Shown: positions 14,969 to 23,650, counted from the stretch's first letter. The stretch is DNA of 64,000 bases from Amycolatopsis sp. NBC_01488 (GCF_036227105.1 NZ_CP109434.1:7598501-7662500), one strand, 5' to 3'. The notes: a model not told the origin generated them from the sequence alone. Translations and numbers: made by a program.

Positions 14969-16777
14969 ATGGCCCAGCACAGCTGGGGGACGACGTTCTC
15001 GGGCCGCTCCCCCGCGACGCTTCCCGAGCCGGCGGCCGGACACCGGTTGCTGTCGCTCGACATCGTGCTCGCGCTGCTGGCCCTCGCCGGCGGCCTGCGG
15101 GTGCTCTACCTCGCCGCGCCCGCCCCGGCCCTGCCCGCCGAAGCCGCGAACGTCGCCCACGCCTACGCGCTCGGCCACCTCACGCCGTTCACCGACGCGG
15201 GCGGCGCCGGCGTCAGTCCGTTCGGCTGGTGGCAGCTTTCGGCGTACACGATGGTCTCGGACGCGTTCGGCCGCTCGGCGACGGCGTTGGCGGCGGTGCG
15301 CGAGACGATGCTCGTCGCGGCGGTCGCCGGTGCCCTCCTGCTGTGGTTCCTCGCGCGCCGGCTCGGCCTGACGCGGTGGGCGTCGGCGGCCGCGGTGCTG
15401 CTGCTCGCGGCGTCCCCGCTGGCGCTCGGCCTGCAGCGGCTGGTCGTCGTCGAGCACCTCGCGGCGGTCTGGGCCCTGGGCGCACTCGTGCTGATCACCA
15501 AGCCGGACGCCCGCATCCGGCACGACGCACTGGCCGCGGCCTGCCTGCTGGCCGCGGTGCTCACCTCGCCGCTGGCGCTGTTCTTCCTGCCCGCGGCCGG
15601 CTGGCTGCTGGTGCGGCGCGCGCCGGTGCGGGCCGCGCTGGTGGCGGTGCTGCTCAACCTCGGGCTCGGCATCGCCTTCGGCCCGGCGGCGGGGATCCTG
15701 CGGCCGCACCTCGCGGCCGCGGGCCGCCCGTCGGTCGCGGACTGGGTCGCGCTCGACCCGGGGTGGGCGGTGCTGTCGACGGTCGCACTGGTGGCCGCGC
15801 TGGCCGTGACGGCCCTGCGGCCGTTCGCGGTGACCGGCCTGCTGCTCGCCGCCACCCTGGCCGTCCCGGGCGTCCCGCACACCGCCGTGCTCGCCCTGCT
15901 GCTGCCGGTCACGCCGCTGCTGCTGGCCGGGGTCGTGCAGGCCGTGACCCGGCAGCGCACCCCGGCCCACCGGCCGGGACCGGGGCGCCGCCGCGGGGTC
16001 GCGCCGGCCGCGCTCGTCCTCGTCGCCGTCGTCGCCGCTGGCTGGGTACACGGCTACTCGGCCTTGCGGCCTTCGACCGATCGCGGCGGTCCGCTGGCCG
16101 ACGCGCAGGAATGGTTGCGGGCCAACGCTTCCGGCTCGCGCGTGCTCGTCGACGACGCCGCCTGGGCCGAGCTCGCCAAGGCGGGCTGGCCGACCGGCAT
16201 GCTCGTCGCGCCCGCCGCGTGCGCGGCCGCCTGCCCACCCGCCGAGTGGGCGGTCTTCGCGGCCGACGCGGCCGACCTCCGCGGCCGCTACCCGGCCCTC
16301 GGCGCCGCTTTCGACGGCGCCGGGGCGACCGCGGTGTTCGGCACCGGCGACGGACTGGTCACCGTCTCCCGGCTCGGCCTGCCCCCGGCCGACCCGGCGG
16401 CGGCGTCGGAGGCGTCGGCCCGTGCCCACGCCGGCGTGGCCCTCCAGGCGTCGGCCCGCATCACCTTCGCCCCGGACGCCGCCGCCCTGCTCCGCGCGGG
16501 CCGCGTCGACCCCCGGCTGATCGCCACGATCGCCGCGCTCGCGGCCCTGCAGCCGGTCCGGGTCGCGGCGTTCCCCGAAGTCCCCGGCGAGGACCGCGCC
16601 GGGCAACCCCGCCGCCGGGTCCTGCTGACCGGCGGCGAAGACGGCGTGGCCGCGTTCTACACCGGCCAGCGCGACCTGTTCCGCCCCGCGTCGGCCGTCC
16701 GGACCGGCGGTGGCGTGCTCGTCACCTACCCGCTGTTCGCGCCACCGGGACTGCTCGTCCCGTTCTCCTCCCCCTGA
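14969..16777 (+). CDS. Polytopic membrane protein, GT-C glycosyltransferase-like
   Basis: The 602-residue protein has a short cytoplasmic N-terminus, a first membrane segment (LDIVLALLALAGGLRVLYLAA), an outer loop with acidic residues (LPAEAANVAHAYALGHLTPF), many further hydrophobic helices up to about residue 350 and a soluble C-terminal part of about 250 residues. This is the plan of GT-C mannosyl/arabinosyl transferases that use lipid-linked sugars outside the membrane. No diagnostic motif is complete, so the call is by architecture. It heads a run with a DUF4397 protein and a sortase, which suggests a role in surface protein modification or export. Confidence 0.6.
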   Translation: MAQHSWGTTFSGRSPATLPEPAAGHRLLSLDIVLALLALAGGLRVLYLAAPAPALPAEAANVAHAYALGHLTPFTDAGGAGVSPFGWWQLSAYTMVSDAFGRSATALAAVRETMLVAAVAGALLLWFLARRLGLTRWASAAAVLLLAASPLALGLQRLVVVEHLAAVWALGALVLITKPDARIRHDALAAACLLAAVLTSPLALFFLPAAGWLLVRRAPVRAALVAVLLNLGLGIAFGPAAGILRPHLAAAGRPSVADWVALDPGWAVLSTVALVAALAVTALRPFAVTGLLLAATLAVPGVPHTAVLALLLPVTPLLLAGVVQAVTRQRTPAHRPGPGRRRGVAPAALVLVAVVAAGWVHGYSALRPSTDRGGPLADAQEWLRANASGSRVLVDDAAWAELAKAGWPTGMLVAPAACAAACPPAEWAVFAADAADLRGRYPALGAAFDGAGATAVFGTGDGLVTVSRLGLPPADPAAASEASARAHAGVALQASARITFAPDAAALLRAGRVDPRLIATIAALAALQPVRVAAFPEVPGEDRAGQPRRRVLLTGGEDGVAAFYTGQRDLFRPASAVRTGGGVLVTYPLFAPPGLLVPFSSP

Positions 16778-16795
16778 CCGGCGAAAGGCCCTCCG

Positions 16796-17644
16796 ATGCG
16801 CACTCTCCCGAAGCTCCTGCTCAGACCCGGCGGGCTGACCGCCGCGGCCCTCCTGCTGGTCGCGCTGACGCCGGTGACCGCCGAGGCGGCGACCGGCCCC
16901 GGCCCCGGCGTCGGCTGGATCCGGGTCGGTCACCTCTCCCCCAAGGTGCCGCCGGTGGACATCTACTTCGCGCCGTTCGGCCAGGCCGAGAAGCTCGTCA
17001 TCCGCAAGGCGGGCTACGGCGCGGTGACCCCGTACTCGTCGCTCGACCCCGGCAAGTACACGCTGTCGATGCGGCCCGCCGACGCCGCGTCCAGTACCCC
17101 GCCCGCGCTGTCGGCGACGATCGACGTCGCCGAGCGCACCGCCTACTCGCTGCTGGTCTTCGCGAACGGACCGGACGGCACCCTGAAGGGCGACCTCGTG
17201 ACCGACGACCTCAGCGCGCCGGCCGCCGGCAGGGGCCGGGTCCGGGTCGTCGAGGGGTCGGCGGCGATCGCCCCGGTCAGCGTCGCGGGCCCGACCGGCG
17301 TCTCGATCGCCAAGGACGCCGCCTACGGTCAGACGTCGTCCTATGTGGACGTCCCGGAAGGACGGTGGCCGCTGCAGCTGACCGGCGGCACGGTGCAGTC
17401 GACCGCGAACGTCGACGTCAGGGCCGGGACGTCGACGACGCTGCTGGTCACCGAGAACTCCGGGGCGCTCAAGGTGAATCCGATCTCCGACGGCGCGTCC
17501 CTGCCGGAGCCGCCGAAGCTCGGCGTCGAGACCGGGGGTGGCGGCACCGCACCGTCGTCCGGCCGGCCCTGGTGGCCGGCGTTCGCGGCGGCCGGCCTGC
17601 TGGCCGCGCTGCTCGTGGGGCGCCGGGCGGCTCGTGCGCGCTGA
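16796..17644 (+). CDS. DUF4397 surface protein with sortase-like C-terminal anchor
   Basis: The 282-residue protein has a signal peptide (LLLRPGGLTAAALLLVALTPVTAEAA), a DUF4397 beta-domain (VGWIRVGHLSPKVPPVDIYFAPFG, YGAVTPYSSLDPGKYTLSMRPADA) and an end made of a Gly/Ser/Pro spacer, a hydrophobic helix (AFAAAGLLAALLVG) and a basic tail (RRAARAR). That order is the layout of a cell-wall sorting signal. A canonical LPXTG is absent; LGVETG sits where it would be. The next gene, overlapping by 11 bp, is a class F sortase, so it may be that sortase's substrate. A plain membrane anchor is the alternative. Confidence 0.8.
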   Translation: MRTLPKLLLRPGGLTAAALLLVALTPVTAEAATGPGPGVGWIRVGHLSPKVPPVDIYFAPFGQAEKLVIRKAGYGAVTPYSSLDPGKYTLSMRPADAASSTPPALSATIDVAERTAYSLLVFANGPDGTLKGDLVTDDLSAPAAGRGRVRVVEGSAAIAPVSVAGPTGVSIAKDAAYGQTSSYVDVPEGRWPLQLTGGTVQSTANVDVRAGTSTTLLVTENSGALKVNPISDGASLPEPPKLGVETGGGGTAPSSGRPWWPAFAAAGLLAALLVGRRAARAR

Positions 17645-18227
17645 CCTCGGCGCGCTGCTCGTCGTGGCGGTGCTGGCCGCGGGCTGCTCGGCGGCCCCGG
17701 CCCAGCCCGCGGCTTCACCGCCGCCCGCGTCACCGACGACCGTGGCGGGCGGCCCGCTGCCGCTGCCGCCGCCGGCCGACGTCCGCCCGGTGCGGCTGCG
17801 GATCCCCGCCATCGGCGTCGACGCGCCCGCGCTCGTCCCGCTCGGGCTGGGCGCCGACCACCAGCTCGAAGCGCCCGCCCGGTTCGAGGACGTCGGCTGG
17901 TACGCCGCCGGCCCGGTGCCGGGCGACCCGGGCCCGGCGGTGATCGCCGCGCACGTCGACTCCCGGTCCGGGCCGGCGCCGTTCTTCCGGCTGCGCGACC
18001 TGCGCGACGGCGACCAAGTTTTCGTCGCGCGGTCCGACGGCCAGGAGACCCGGTTCGTCGTGGACACCGTCGAGCGCTACCCGAAGAACGCGTTCCCGAC
18101 CGACGCGGTGTACGGGCCGGCGCCGGGCAGCGCGCTGCGGCTCATCACCTGCGGTGGCAGCTTCGACGCGGCGAAACGGTCCTATCGCGACAACATCGTC
18201 GTCTACGCCTCGACGCGCTGGGGCTAG
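17634..18227 (+). CDS. Class F sortase with lipoprotein signal
   Basis: The 197-residue protein carries a sortase core: PVRLRIPAIGVDAPALVPLGLG, then VIAAHVDSRSGPAPFFRL with the catalytic His and LRLITCGGSFDAAKRSYRDNIVVYA with the catalytic Cys (TC) and the following Arg. Sortases cleave a sorting motif and join the protein to the wall. The N-terminus is a hydrophobic stretch ending LAAGC, a lipobox, so this one is probably a lipoprotein rather than having the usual transmembrane anchor. The GTG start at 17634 lies inside the DUF4397 gene. Its stop interlocks with that of the convergent ssuD gene. Confidence 0.88.
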   Translation: MRADLGALLVVAVLAAGCSAAPAQPAASPPPASPTTVAGGPLPLPPPADVRPVRLRIPAIGVDAPALVPLGLGADHQLEAPARFEDVGWYAAGPVPGDPGPAVIAAHVDSRSGPAPFFRLRDLRDGDQVFVARSDGQETRFVVDTVERYPKNAFPTDAVYGPAPGSALRLITCGGSFDAAKRSYRDNIVVYASTRWG

Positions 18228-19327
18228 TACTCCTTGAGCAGCCCGCGGCGCGCGAGTTCGGGCCGGACGCCGTCGCCGAACCAGTACGCCTCTTCGAGGT
18301 GCGGGTAGCCCGACAGCACGAACTCGCTGACGCCGACGCTGTGGTACTCCTCGATCAGGTCGGCGACCTCGGCGTGGCTGCCGACCAGCGCGGTCCCGGC
18401 GCCGCCGCGGACCAGGCCGACGCCGGCCCACAGGTTGGGGTGGATCTCGAGCCCGCGGACGCCGCCGTCCGTCCGGCCGCCGTGCAGCGCGACCATCCGC
18501 TGCTGCCCGACCGACTCGCTCGCGGCGAGTTGCGCCTGCGCCTTGGCGACCTGGTCCGGGCTCAGCGCGTCCAGGAGCTTTTGCGCCTCCGCCCACGCTT
18601 CGGCGGAGGTGTCGCGCGAGATCGTGTGCAGCCGGACGCCGAACCGGATCGGCCGGTCCCCGGCCAGCGCGCGGACCTTGCCGATCTTCTCCGCGACCTG
18701 AGCGGGCGGCTCGCCCCAGGTCAGGTAGACGTCGGCGTGCCGGGCGGCGACCGGGAGCGCGGCCGCCGACGACCCGCCGAAGTAGATCGGCGGCACCGGG
18801 TCGGGCGCGGCCAGCGTCGTCGCGCCTTCGACGCGCAGGTGCTCGCCTTCGAAGCTGAACGGCTCTCCCGACCAGACGCCGCGCACGATGGTCAGGAATT
18901 CGTCCGTGCGGGCGTACCGGGCGTCGTGGTCGTGCCAGTCGCCGAAGCGCCGCTGCTCCACCGCGTCGCCGCCGGTGACGATGTTGAGCAGCACCCGGCC
19001 GCTCGACAGCCGCTGGAAGGTACCGGCCATCTGCGCGGCGAGCGTCGGCGAAAGGACGCCGGGGCGGAACGCGACCAGGAACTTCAGCCTGCTCGTCTCG
19101 CGGATCAGCGCGGCCGTGGTCAGCCACGCGTCCTCGCACCACGTGCCGGTCGGGGTCAGGACGCCTTCGAAGCCCTGCCGCTCGGCGGCGCGGGCGACCT
19201 GGGCGAGGTAGTCCAGGTCGGGTGCGCGTTGCGCCGACGGGCCCTGGGACCGGTTGGCGTGGAAGCGTTCCACGATCGTGCGGCCGTCGCCGCTGGTGGG
19301 CAGGAACCAGTGCAGCGTGATGGTCAT
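18224..19327 (-). CDS. ssuD: Alkanesulfonate monooxygenase, FMNH2-dependent
   Basis: The 367-residue luciferase-like enzyme starts MTITLHWFLPTSGDGRTIVERFHANRSQGPSAQRAPDLDYLAQVARAAERQGFEGVLTPTGTWCEDAWLTTAALI and includes PGVLSPTLAAQMAGTFQRLSSGRVLLNIVTGGD, the SsuD pattern. It cleaves sulfonates to sulfite and an aldehyde using FMNH2 and oxygen. The flavin reductase partner (SsuE) is not in the window. It is the last gene of ssuCBAD, its ATG overlapping the ssuA stop. Its own stop shares a CTAG with the sortase stop on the other strand, so no intergenic DNA separates the two operons. Confidence 0.93.
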   Translation of the reverse strand: MTITLHWFLPTSGDGRTIVERFHANRSQGPSAQRAPDLDYLAQVARAAERQGFEGVLTPTGTWCEDAWLTTAALIRETSRLKFLVAFRPGVLSPTLAAQMAGTFQRLSSGRVLLNIVTGGDAVEQRRFGDWHDHDARYARTDEFLTIVRGVWSGEPFSFEGEHLRVEGATTLAAPDPVPPIYFGGSSAAALPVAARHADVYLTWGEPPAQVAEKIGKVRALAGDRPIRFGVRLHTISRDTSAEAWAEAQKLLDALSPDQVAKAQAQLAASESVGQQRMVALHGGRTDGGVRGLEIHPNLWAGVGLVRGGAGTALVGSHAEVADLIEEYHSVGVSEFVLSGYPHLEEAYWFGDGVRPELARRGLLKEY

Positions 19328-20334
19328 CCGTTGCTCCTCGCCCGGTCCAGGTCGGCGGCGAACCGCCGGTCGGCGAACGCGGCGAAGTCCACCTTGCCCG
19401 GCAACGTCTTCTCGTTGGTGAACGCGTCCGCGAGCTGTTGTTCGGACGCCACCACGGAGTCGTCCAGCGGGATCGGCTGGTCGCGGCCCGCGTCCACGGC
19501 CTTCTGAGCGACCTCGAGCTTCAGCCCGGTTTCCTTGGCCCACGCCGCCGCCCACTCCGGACGGTGCGTGTCGGCCCACTTCTGCGCCTTGACCACCCGC
19601 ACCACGAGGTCGCGGATCGCCGAGTTCTTGCCGGGATCGGCCAGGGCCGCGGTGCTCGCGGTCTCGAAGGCCAGGCCGTTGGACGCGCCCCGCCCGTCGG
19701 CGAGCACCCGCGCCTTGGCCTCGATCTGGGCCTGCGCGGTGTAGGGGTCCCAGATCGCCCACGCGTCGATCGCGTGCTGGGTGAACGCGGCGTAGGCCTC
19801 GGCCGGCTGCAGATAGCTCACCTTGACGTCCTGGGTGGACAACCCGTGGTTGTGCAGCGTGTTCAGCAGCTGGCCGTGTGCGGAACTGCCCTTCGCGACC
19901 CCGATCGTCTTGCCCTTGAGCGAAGCGACGTCGGTGAGCGGCGAGTCGGACGGGACGAGGATGGTCTCCCGTTCGACGTTGCTGCGTGCGACGCTCACGA
20001 CCGCGATCTTCGCCTTGGCGGCGGCGGCGAAGATCGGCGGCGTGTTCCCCACCCGGCCGATGTCGATCGCGCCCGCCGAGGCCGCTTCGAGCAGCGGCGG
20101 TCCCGAAGTGAACGTGGACCATTCGATCTTGTACGGCGTGCCCTCGAGCAGGTTTGCCGCCGTGAGCAGCGACTTCACACCACCCTTCTGGTCACCGACC
20201 TTGAGCGTCACCTTCGCCAGGTCCGCCGCGCTGACCGGACCCGGCACGGTCTTTTGGTCCGAACCGGTCGCCGAGCCGCACCCGGCCAGCACCAAGGCCG
20301 TCACGACGACCGCGATTCCGTTACGCCACTGCAT
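19324..20334 (-). CDS. ssuA: Aliphatic sulfonate ABC transporter, substrate-binding lipoprotein
   Basis: The 336-residue protein has a lipoprotein signal (VVVTALVLAGCGS) and an SsuA/NMT1-like body: VGDQKGGVKSLLTAANLLEGTPYKIEWSTFTSGPPLLEAASAGAIDIGRVGNTPPIFAAAAKAKI, then VPSDSPLTDVASLKGKTIGVAKGSSAHGQLLNTLHNHGL and AIDAWAIWDPYTAQAQ. It captures sulfonates outside the membrane for the SsuCB importer. It overlaps both neighbours: its first codons overlap ssuB by 14 bp and its stop overlaps ssuD. Taurine or another sulfonate could be the actual ligand. Confidence 0.92.
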   Translation of the reverse strand: MQWRNGIAVVVTALVLAGCGSATGSDQKTVPGPVSAADLAKVTLKVGDQKGGVKSLLTAANLLEGTPYKIEWSTFTSGPPLLEAASAGAIDIGRVGNTPPIFAAAAKAKIAVVSVARSNVERETILVPSDSPLTDVASLKGKTIGVAKGSSAHGQLLNTLHNHGLSTQDVKVSYLQPAEAYAAFTQHAIDAWAIWDPYTAQAQIEAKARVLADGRGASNGLAFETASTAALADPGKNSAIRDLVVRVVKAQKWADTHRPEWAAAWAKETGLKLEVAQKAVDAGRDQPIPLDDSVVASEQQLADAFTNEKTLPGKVDFAAFADRRFAADLDRARSNG

Positions 20335-21022
20335 CTTCGGTCACTCCCAAGTCCGCCAGCACGCGCCGGCGGAGGTCGTCGTGGTCGGCTTCGCGCGGCC
20401 GGTGCTCGGCCACGATCCGCCCGCCGTCGAGCACCAGGACCCGGCCGGCGAGCCGCAGGGCCTCGTCGACGTCGTGGGTCACCAGCAGCACGCCCGGCTG
20501 GTGGCGCTGCCAGAGGTCGTGGACCAGCCCGTGCATCGCGATCCGGGTGAGGGCGTCGAGGGCGCCGAACGGCTCGTCGAGTAGGAGCAGGCCGGGTTCG
20601 CGGACCAGGGCGCGGGCGAGCGAGACGCGCTGCGCTTCACCGCCGGACAGCGTGAGCGGCCAGTCGTCGGCGTGGTCGGCCAGGTGGACCTCGCCCAGCG
20701 CCTTCTCCGCGAGCGCGCGGTTGCGGGACTTGGAAACCCCGTCCTGGCGCAGGCCGAGCACCACGTTGCGCCAGACCTTCCGCCACGGCAGCAACCGCGG
20801 CTGCTGGAAGGCGACCGAGACGGTCCCGCCCACCACCACGTGGCCCTCGACGTCATCGTCGAGACCGGCGAGGACGCGCAGCAGCGTCGACTTGCCCGAG
20901 CCGCTGCGGCCGAGCAGGGCGACGAACTCGCCGCGCTCGACGGTCAGGTCGAGTCCGTTGAGGACGGTCCGGTCGCCGAACCGCTTGGTGAGGTTACGGA
21001 CCTCCGCTACCGGGTTCGCCAC
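20321..21022 (-). CDS. ssuB: Aliphatic sulfonate ABC transporter, ATP-binding subunit
   Basis: The 233-residue ATPase has Walker A LLGRSGSGKSTLLR, Q-loop VAFQQPRLLPWRKVW, signature LTLSGGEAQRVSLARAL, Walker B LLLLDEPFGALD and the H-loop LLVTHDVDEAL, all intact. The PRLLPW sequence is typical of the SsuB/TauB/nitrate branch. The GTG start at 21022 lies within the end of ssuC (16-bp overlap), and the gene runs 14 bp into ssuA. This points to strict co-translation of the importer. Confidence 0.93.
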   Translation of the reverse strand: MANPVAEVRNLTKRFGDRTVLNGLDLTVERGEFVALLGRSGSGKSTLLRVLAGLDDDVEGHVVVGGTVSVAFQQPRLLPWRKVWRNVVLGLRQDGVSKSRNRALAEKALGEVHLADHADDWPLTLSGGEAQRVSLARALVREPGLLLLDEPFGALDALTRIAMHGLVHDLWQRHQPGVLLVTHDVDEALRLAGRVLVLDGGRIVAEHRPREADHDDLRRRVLADLGVTEDAVA

Positions 21023-21873
21023 CGCAGCACCTTCCGTTCGAGCAGCCGGACCAGCGCGTCGGTGACCAGGCCGAGCAGGGCGTACAGGACCAGGCCGACG
21101 ACCACGACATCGGTGCGCAGGAACTCCCGCGCGTTGTTGATCAGGTAACCGACCCCGGCGTCGGCGTTGACGGTCTCGCCGACGATCAGCGCGAGCCAGG
21201 CCAGGCCGAGCGACTGCCGCAACCCGACCAGCGCCTGCGGCAACGCACCGGGGAGGACGACGTGCCAGAGCCGTTCCGCCCGGCTGAACCCCAGCGCCCG
21301 CGACGCTTCGACGAGGTCCGGGTCCGCGCCGCGGATTCCCGAGTGGACGTTCAGGTAGAGCGGGAATGCCACGCCGAGCGCGACCAGCACGATCTTGGTT
21401 TCCTCGCCGATGCCGAACCACAGGATGAACAGCGGGATCAGGCCGAGGAACGGCAGCGTGCGCAGCATCTGCACCGGCGGGTCGACCAGCGCCTCACCCC
21501 AGCTCGACAGCCCGGAGACGATGCCCAGCACCACCCCGGCGACCAGGCCGAGCGCGAACCCGGCACCGACCCGGCCCAGCGACACGGCGAAGGCATCGCC
21601 GAGTTCGCCGCTGCGCGCGACTTCGGCGCCGGCCTGCACCACCGTCCACGGTGAACTGAGCTTGTCCGGCGGCAGGACGCCGGTGGCACTGGCGGTCTGC
21701 CACGCGGCGACGAGCACCACCGGGCTGATCCAGCGCCGCAGATCGGGCCGCCACGCGAGCTTGCGCGGCGGCCCGTCGGCGCGTTTCCGGGCGCGCGGAA
21801 GCACGCCCGTGGTGGAAATCGACACGGATTTCTCCCGGGGACGGGGATGTTCGGGCTTGCGTGGTCCCGACAT
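21007..21873 (-). CDS. ssuC: Aliphatic sulfonate ABC transporter, permease
   Basis: The 288-residue protein has a basic N-terminal leader, about six membrane segments and the BPD inner-membrane loop EASRALGFSRAERLWHVVLPGALPQALVGLRQSLGLAWLALIVGET, characteristic of SsuC/TauC. It is the first gene of ssuCBAD. Upstream, 76 bp separate it from the same-strand ETHE1-like hydrolase gene, so a promoter there or read-through from that gene are both possible. Confidence 0.92.
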   Translation of the reverse strand: MSGPRKPEHPRPREKSVSISTTGVLPRARKRADGPPRKLAWRPDLRRWISPVVLVAAWQTASATGVLPPDKLSSPWTVVQAGAEVARSGELGDAFAVSLGRVGAGFALGLVAGVVLGIVSGLSSWGEALVDPPVQMLRTLPFLGLIPLFILWFGIGEETKIVLVALGVAFPLYLNVHSGIRGADPDLVEASRALGFSRAERLWHVVLPGALPQALVGLRQSLGLAWLALIVGETVNADAGVGYLINNAREFLRTDVVVVGLVLYALLGLVTDALVRLLERKVLRWRTR

Positions 21874-21949
21874 TCGAGCCCCGGGCAGGCAAAGTCAATC
21901 GGTGCCCAGTCCGTGAAATCGCGGTGTTTCAGCCCGTGGAACGGCTTGC

Positions 21950-22660
21950 TCAGCCGCCGAACATGACCTTCCACTCGTCGAGCGACCGCGGCCGGTAGAC
22001 GAAGTTGGTGCGCTTGACCTCCGACAGCGAGGCCGACGGCTCGGCCGAGTACTGGTGCCCGGGGTAGACGACGGGATCACCGGGCAGGCCGGCGAGGGCC
22101 TGCAGGCTGCGGTAGATCTCCTCGGCGTCCCCGCCGGGGAAGTCCGTGCGGCCACAGCCTTCCAGGAAGAGCGTGTCGCCGGAGACCAGCTTGTCCTCGA
22201 CGAGGAAGCACTGGCTGCCGGGCGTGTGACCGGGGGTGTGCAGCAACCGGATCGGGATCGACCCGACCTCGAGGACGTCGTCGTGGTCGTGCGCGCGCAG
22301 ATCGGTGCCGGAGACCCCGGTGACCCGCCGGACCCACTCGCTTTCGGCGCCGTTGACGTGGATCGGCACGGGCTGCAGGGCGAGCAGGTCGGCGATGCCC
22401 GGCAGGTCGAAGCCCAGCATCTGACCGCCGACGTGGTCGGGGTGGTGGTGGGTGGCGAGCACCCCGGTGAGCCGCATGCCGTCGGCCTCGAGGACCCCGA
22501 GCAGGTCCTGCACGGCGTAGGCGGGGTCGACGACGACCGCTTCCCGGGTGTCCCGATCGCCGATGAGGTAGGCGAAGTTCACCATCTGCGTCGCGACCGG
22601 GTCGCCCACGGCGAAGTCCCGCCCGGCGAGCAGCTGCCGGAAGTAGAGCCGATCTGCCAT
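21950..22660 (-). CDS. Metallo-beta-lactamase-fold hydrolase, ETHE1/persulfide-dioxygenase-like
   Basis: The 236-residue protein has the MBL metal motif THHHPDH (about residues 70-76), a second site LLHTPGHTPGSQCFLV, GDTLFLEGCGRTDFPGGDAEEIYRSL and a final PGHQY. The GCGRTDF segment is the hallmark of ETHE1-like persulfide dioxygenases, although some glyoxalase II-like hydrolases share it. Such enzymes oxidise persulfides to sulfite using one iron. Its position just upstream of ssuCBAD, on the same strand, would place two sulfite-yielding activities together. ATG 22660 is used; GTG 22666 is possible. Confidence 0.8.
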   Translation of the reverse strand: MADRLYFRQLLAGRDFAVGDPVATQMVNFAYLIGDRDTREAVVVDPAYAVQDLLGVLEADGMRLTGVLATHHHPDHVGGQMLGFDLPGIADLLALQPVPIHVNGAESEWVRRVTGVSGTDLRAHDHDDVLEVGSIPIRLLHTPGHTPGSQCFLVEDKLVSGDTLFLEGCGRTDFPGGDAEEIYRSLQALAGLPGDPVVYPGHQYSAEPSASLSEVKRTNFVYRPRSLDEWKVMFGG

Positions 22661-22676
22661 GGCCACACCCTACGGG

Positions 22677-23638
22677 TCAGCTTTCCGCCGGGGTCAGCAC
22701 GATCCTCCCGAACACTTCGCCGTCCTGCATCTTCCGGTGGGCCAGTACCGCTTGCTCCAGCGGCAGCACGTCGTGCACAACCGAAGTCAGCTCTCCCCGG
22801 TTCGCCGCGGCGAACAGCTCCGCGTCACCGCGCGCCGGTCGGCCAGGGGCACGGTGTTCGCGCTGAACGTCGCGAACGACAGCGACTTCTGGAACGCCGC
22901 GAACAGCTGCCTGCCGAAGTCGGCCGGGGGGTCGCCGGCGACCGCGCCGATCGTCACCAGGCGCCCGTTCGGGTTCAGCTTGGCGAAGAACGACGGCAGC
23001 TCCGGCCCGGCGACGACGTCGATGACGACGTCGTAGGTGTCCGCCGACCCCTCGCCGGCGCGGTCCAGCACGCGGGTCGCACCCAGCTCGCGCAGGCGGT
23101 CGCCGCGCTCGGGCGACGACGTCGTGACCGCGATCGCGCCCGCCCCGGCGCGGGCGGCGAGCTGGACGGTCATGATCCCGAGGCCGCCCGCCGCGCCGCG
23201 GACCAGCACCGACTCACCCGCGGTGAAGCGGGCGTGGCGGAGGCCGAAGTGGGCCACGGCACCGGAGCTGCCGAGCGTCACCGCGTCGACGGCGGACAGG
23301 GCCGCCGGGAGCGGGACGAGCGTCTCGGCCGGGGCGACCGCCTGCTCGGCGTAGCCACCGCCGACGCCGGTGAACGCCCACACGCGCCGTCCGGCCCACG
23401 CGCGGTCGACGCCGTCGCCGACCGCGGCGACGGTGCCCGCGATCTCACCGCCGAGGACGTGCCCGTCCTCGAACCCGTACGCGGCGAGGGCGCCGCTCCG
23501 GATCACCGCGTCGACGCCGCCGACGCCGATCGCCTCGGTGGCGATCAGGACCTGCCCTTCGCCCGGCTCCGGGACGGGGAGATCGAGGACCGCGAGCCCC
23601 TCGGGACCGCCGAATGCTTGCACCGCAACTGCTTTCAT
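22677..23638 (-). pseudogene. NADPH:quinone oxidoreductase-like gene with a frameshift near its 3' end
   Basis: The protein begins MKAVAVQAFGGPEGLAVLDLPVPEPGEGQVLI and has the zinc-free MDR/QOR features: the NADP site GGLGIMTVQLAA and VVIDVVAGPELPSFFAKLNPNGRLVTIGA. After NTVPLADRRAVT the frame runs out at a stop at 22787. Restoring one base near 22823-22828 gives AELFAAANRGELTSVVHDVLPLEQAVLAHRKMQDGEVFGRIVLTPAES, the normal QOR C-terminus, ending at 22677 with a total of 320 residues. The observed 962 bp is one base short of 321 codons. It is either a recent mutation or a sequencing error in a C/G run. The gene is divergent from a TetR gene. Confidence 0.85.
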
Positions 23639-23650
23639 CGGCCCGACGGT

